Source of the DNA: JAKALD01 sp963817785
GTDB taxonomy: Bacteria; Pseudomonadota; Gammaproteobacteria; Burkholderiales; SG8-39
Reading direction: 5' to 3'
Length of the DNA stretch: 64,000 nucleotides
Assembly: GCA_963817785.1 (NCBI GenBank)
Contig: CAWFPL010000002.1
Location: 806,001 to 870,000 of the forward strand
Part shown: positions 63,093 to 64,000 of the stretch, one piece after another
Numbering within the stretch: position 1 is the first letter of the stretch
Layout of the letters: each line of letters opens with the position of its first letter
Made by a program: the position numbers and the translations under genes
The notes under the pieces: model-generated
Database searches by the model: none
The model's input: the letters and a program-made list of their open reading frames with translations, nothing else
Told to the model about the DNA's origin: nothing

Positions 63093-64000
63093 CGGGGACT
63101 CCTTCGGCGAGTCGTTCGTAATCGCTTAAGGGCTGCGAGCGCACGCTCAAGTGCTCGAGCCGCGGGTCCTTGGGCAGCGCGACCGCAATGGGCGGGCGCT
63201 CGCCGCGCGCATGGGCATGGGCGTCGATGAAGTGGCGCACGGCCCCGAGGTGAGCGGCGTCTTCGGCGAGCGCGGCGGCGATCGCCGCCTCGAGGGCCTG
63301 GGCGCCGTGGCTGTCGAGCAACTGCAGTAGCCCCCGGGTGAGCACGCCCAGATGAGCGCCGCGCTCAGCGGCACGCAGGAACAGGGCCTTCGCACTGGGG
63401 GCGGCGTGCTGCAGGCGGTCCTGCGCGCGATGCGCTCGGGCGGCGCGCTTTTGGGCGACGAGCGCTTCGAGATGCTTCGGGTCCTCGATTTGCACACCGC
63501 GATCGAAGCTTCTGGGGTGAGTGGCGAGGACTTGAGCGCCCTCGAGGATGCGCACGCTCTGGAGCGTGGCGAGCACGACCAGGGTGCGGTTGACGTGCGT
63601 GTGAGGAATCGAGTACTCGTTCCAGTCAAAGCGCACGTAAGGCGTCTTATGCACGCTCGCCTCGATTCTCGCTTCGCACGGGAACGGGTTATCAGGCAAG
63701 GCGAGAAGACAGGAGCGCTCCTCCTCGAACACCTCGCGCACGCTGCGCGTACGATCCTCGGGGCAGGGCCGCTCGGCGGCCGCCCCCGCGCACCACGCAA
63801 GCGCTTGCGCGTTCAGATCCTCGAGATCGCGGAACGTGCGCCCGGCGAAGAACGCCTCGCGGGCAAAACGAATCGAGCGCTCCACGCGCCCTTTTTCATT
63901 TCCGCGCGCCACCGCCACGGGCCGCGGCTGGAACCGGTAATGGGCGGCCAGCTCGAGCAACTTCGGATGGAAGCGAATCGCCTGATCGACGCGCTCGAGC
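63037..64000 (-). CDS. istA: IS21 transposase IstA, C-terminal part
   Basis: The frame is open to the right edge; about 320 C-terminal codons are visible. FQPRPVAVARGNEKGRVERSIRFAR holds the last catalytic Glu region of the DDE domain (the EKGRVE segment typical of IstA), followed by FAGRTFRDLEDLN, and the C-terminal barrel region. The N-terminal HTH and first Asp residues lie outside the window. Confidence 0.95.
   Translation of the reverse strand, partial: LERVDQAIRFHPKLLELAAHYRFQPRPVAVARGNEKGRVERSIRFAREAFFAGRTFRDLEDLNAQALAWCAGAAAERPCPEDRTRSVREVFEEERSCLLALPDNPFPCEARIEASVHKTPYVRFDWNEYSIPHTHVNRTLVVLATLQSVRILEGAQVLATHPRSFDRGVQIEDPKHLEALVAQKRAARAHRAQDRLQHAAPSAKALFLRAAERGAHLGVLTRGLLQLLDSHGAQALEAAIAAALAEDAAHLGAVRHFIDAHAHARGERPPIAVALPKDPRLEHLSVRSQPLSDYERLAEGVPDERPERSNPEHTDDEPQS

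Larger units (their letters stand above)
62070..64000 (-). mobile_element. IS21-family element, right-hand part cut by the window
   Basis: Contains the istA and istB genes and a small downstream gene on the minus strand. I could not place the terminal inverted repeat on the left (somewhere between about 62000 and 62070), and the other end lies beyond base 64000. Confidence 0.85.

Overview
The window is GC-rich DNA, I estimate about 68-70 % G+C, densely packed with genes on both strands. The gene set (topoisomerase IV, OpgGH osmoregulated glucan synthesis, ArfB, QueDE, many CaiB / crotonase / acyl-CoA dehydrogenase / MmgE-PrpD / GntR catabolic genes, Old Yellow Enzyme) suggests a free-living betaproteobacterium of the Burkholderiales type. 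That assignment is inference from gene content; no rRNA or tRNA gene was seen.

Layout. (1) 1-13.4 kb: acid and acyl-CoA catabolism, with methylmalonate-semialdehyde dehydrogenase, an enolase-superfamily cycloisomerase, a GntR regulator, an SDR, a CaiB CoA-transferase, an enoyl-CoA hydratase, an HMG-CoA-lyase-like enzyme, an acyl-CoA dehydrogenase, an MmgE/PrpD protein and an orphan xanthine-dehydrogenase-type large subunit. An IS630-family element sits between the SDR and the GntR gene. (2) 13.5-33.8 kb: core and signalling genes, with a PAS-PAS-GGDEF-EAL protein, parE-orf-parC, a membrane GGDEF cyclase, a PA2778-type peptidase lipoprotein, an amidohydrolase, opgGH, a DUF1499 protein, a c-di-GMP-I riboswitch ahead of a PAS-GAF protein, a cysteine-less glutaredoxin, a triple-domain QueD-like protein, queE and arfB. 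(3) 33.8-46.5 kb: a hydratase/aldolase pair, a second identical IS630 copy, a PIN-domain gene, rhlE, a ccdAB-hydrolase-yjbQ operon, an RNase D-like exonuclease, an SDR, hicB with a decapitated hicA, an HNH protein, an Old Yellow Enzyme, an esterase and an Mrr-like membrane protein. (4) 46.5-51.4 kb: nested mobile DNA. A predicted structured RNA with its own promoter and terminator carries a group II intron immediately after the terminator, and the intron's reverse-transcriptase gene is split by a 2.7-kb large-serine-recombinase element. (5) 51.4-61.3 kb: a toxin-antitoxin and defence island, with MNT-HEPN, XRE/AbiEii, HipBA, Fic, a RAMA-domain protein, a four-cysteine PD-(D/E)XK nuclease and a Panacea-domain pair, many with clear promoter-operator arrays. 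(6) 61.3-64 kb: gene remnants, then an IS21-family element that runs off the right edge.

How it works together. The left third looks like a route that activates an organic acid to its CoA thioester (CaiB), oxidises and hydrates it (acyl-CoA dehydrogenase, crotonase) and cleaves it (HMG-CoA-lyase type), but carboxylase and electron-transfer partners are not in the window. Two c-di-GMP-metabolising proteins and one c-di-GMP riboswitch lie within 17 kb. The right third shows repeated insertion and decay: two C-terminal scraps of FAD-linked oxidases flank one toxin-antitoxin block, hicA is a stump, and DUF488 and another gene survive only as fragments.

The observations I rate highest are the RNA / group II intron / serine-recombinase nest, a family of long perfect hairpins whose stems differ but stay complementary, the riboswitch-controlled PAS-GAF gene, the triple QueD fusion, and the operator architecture of the toxin-antitoxin island.
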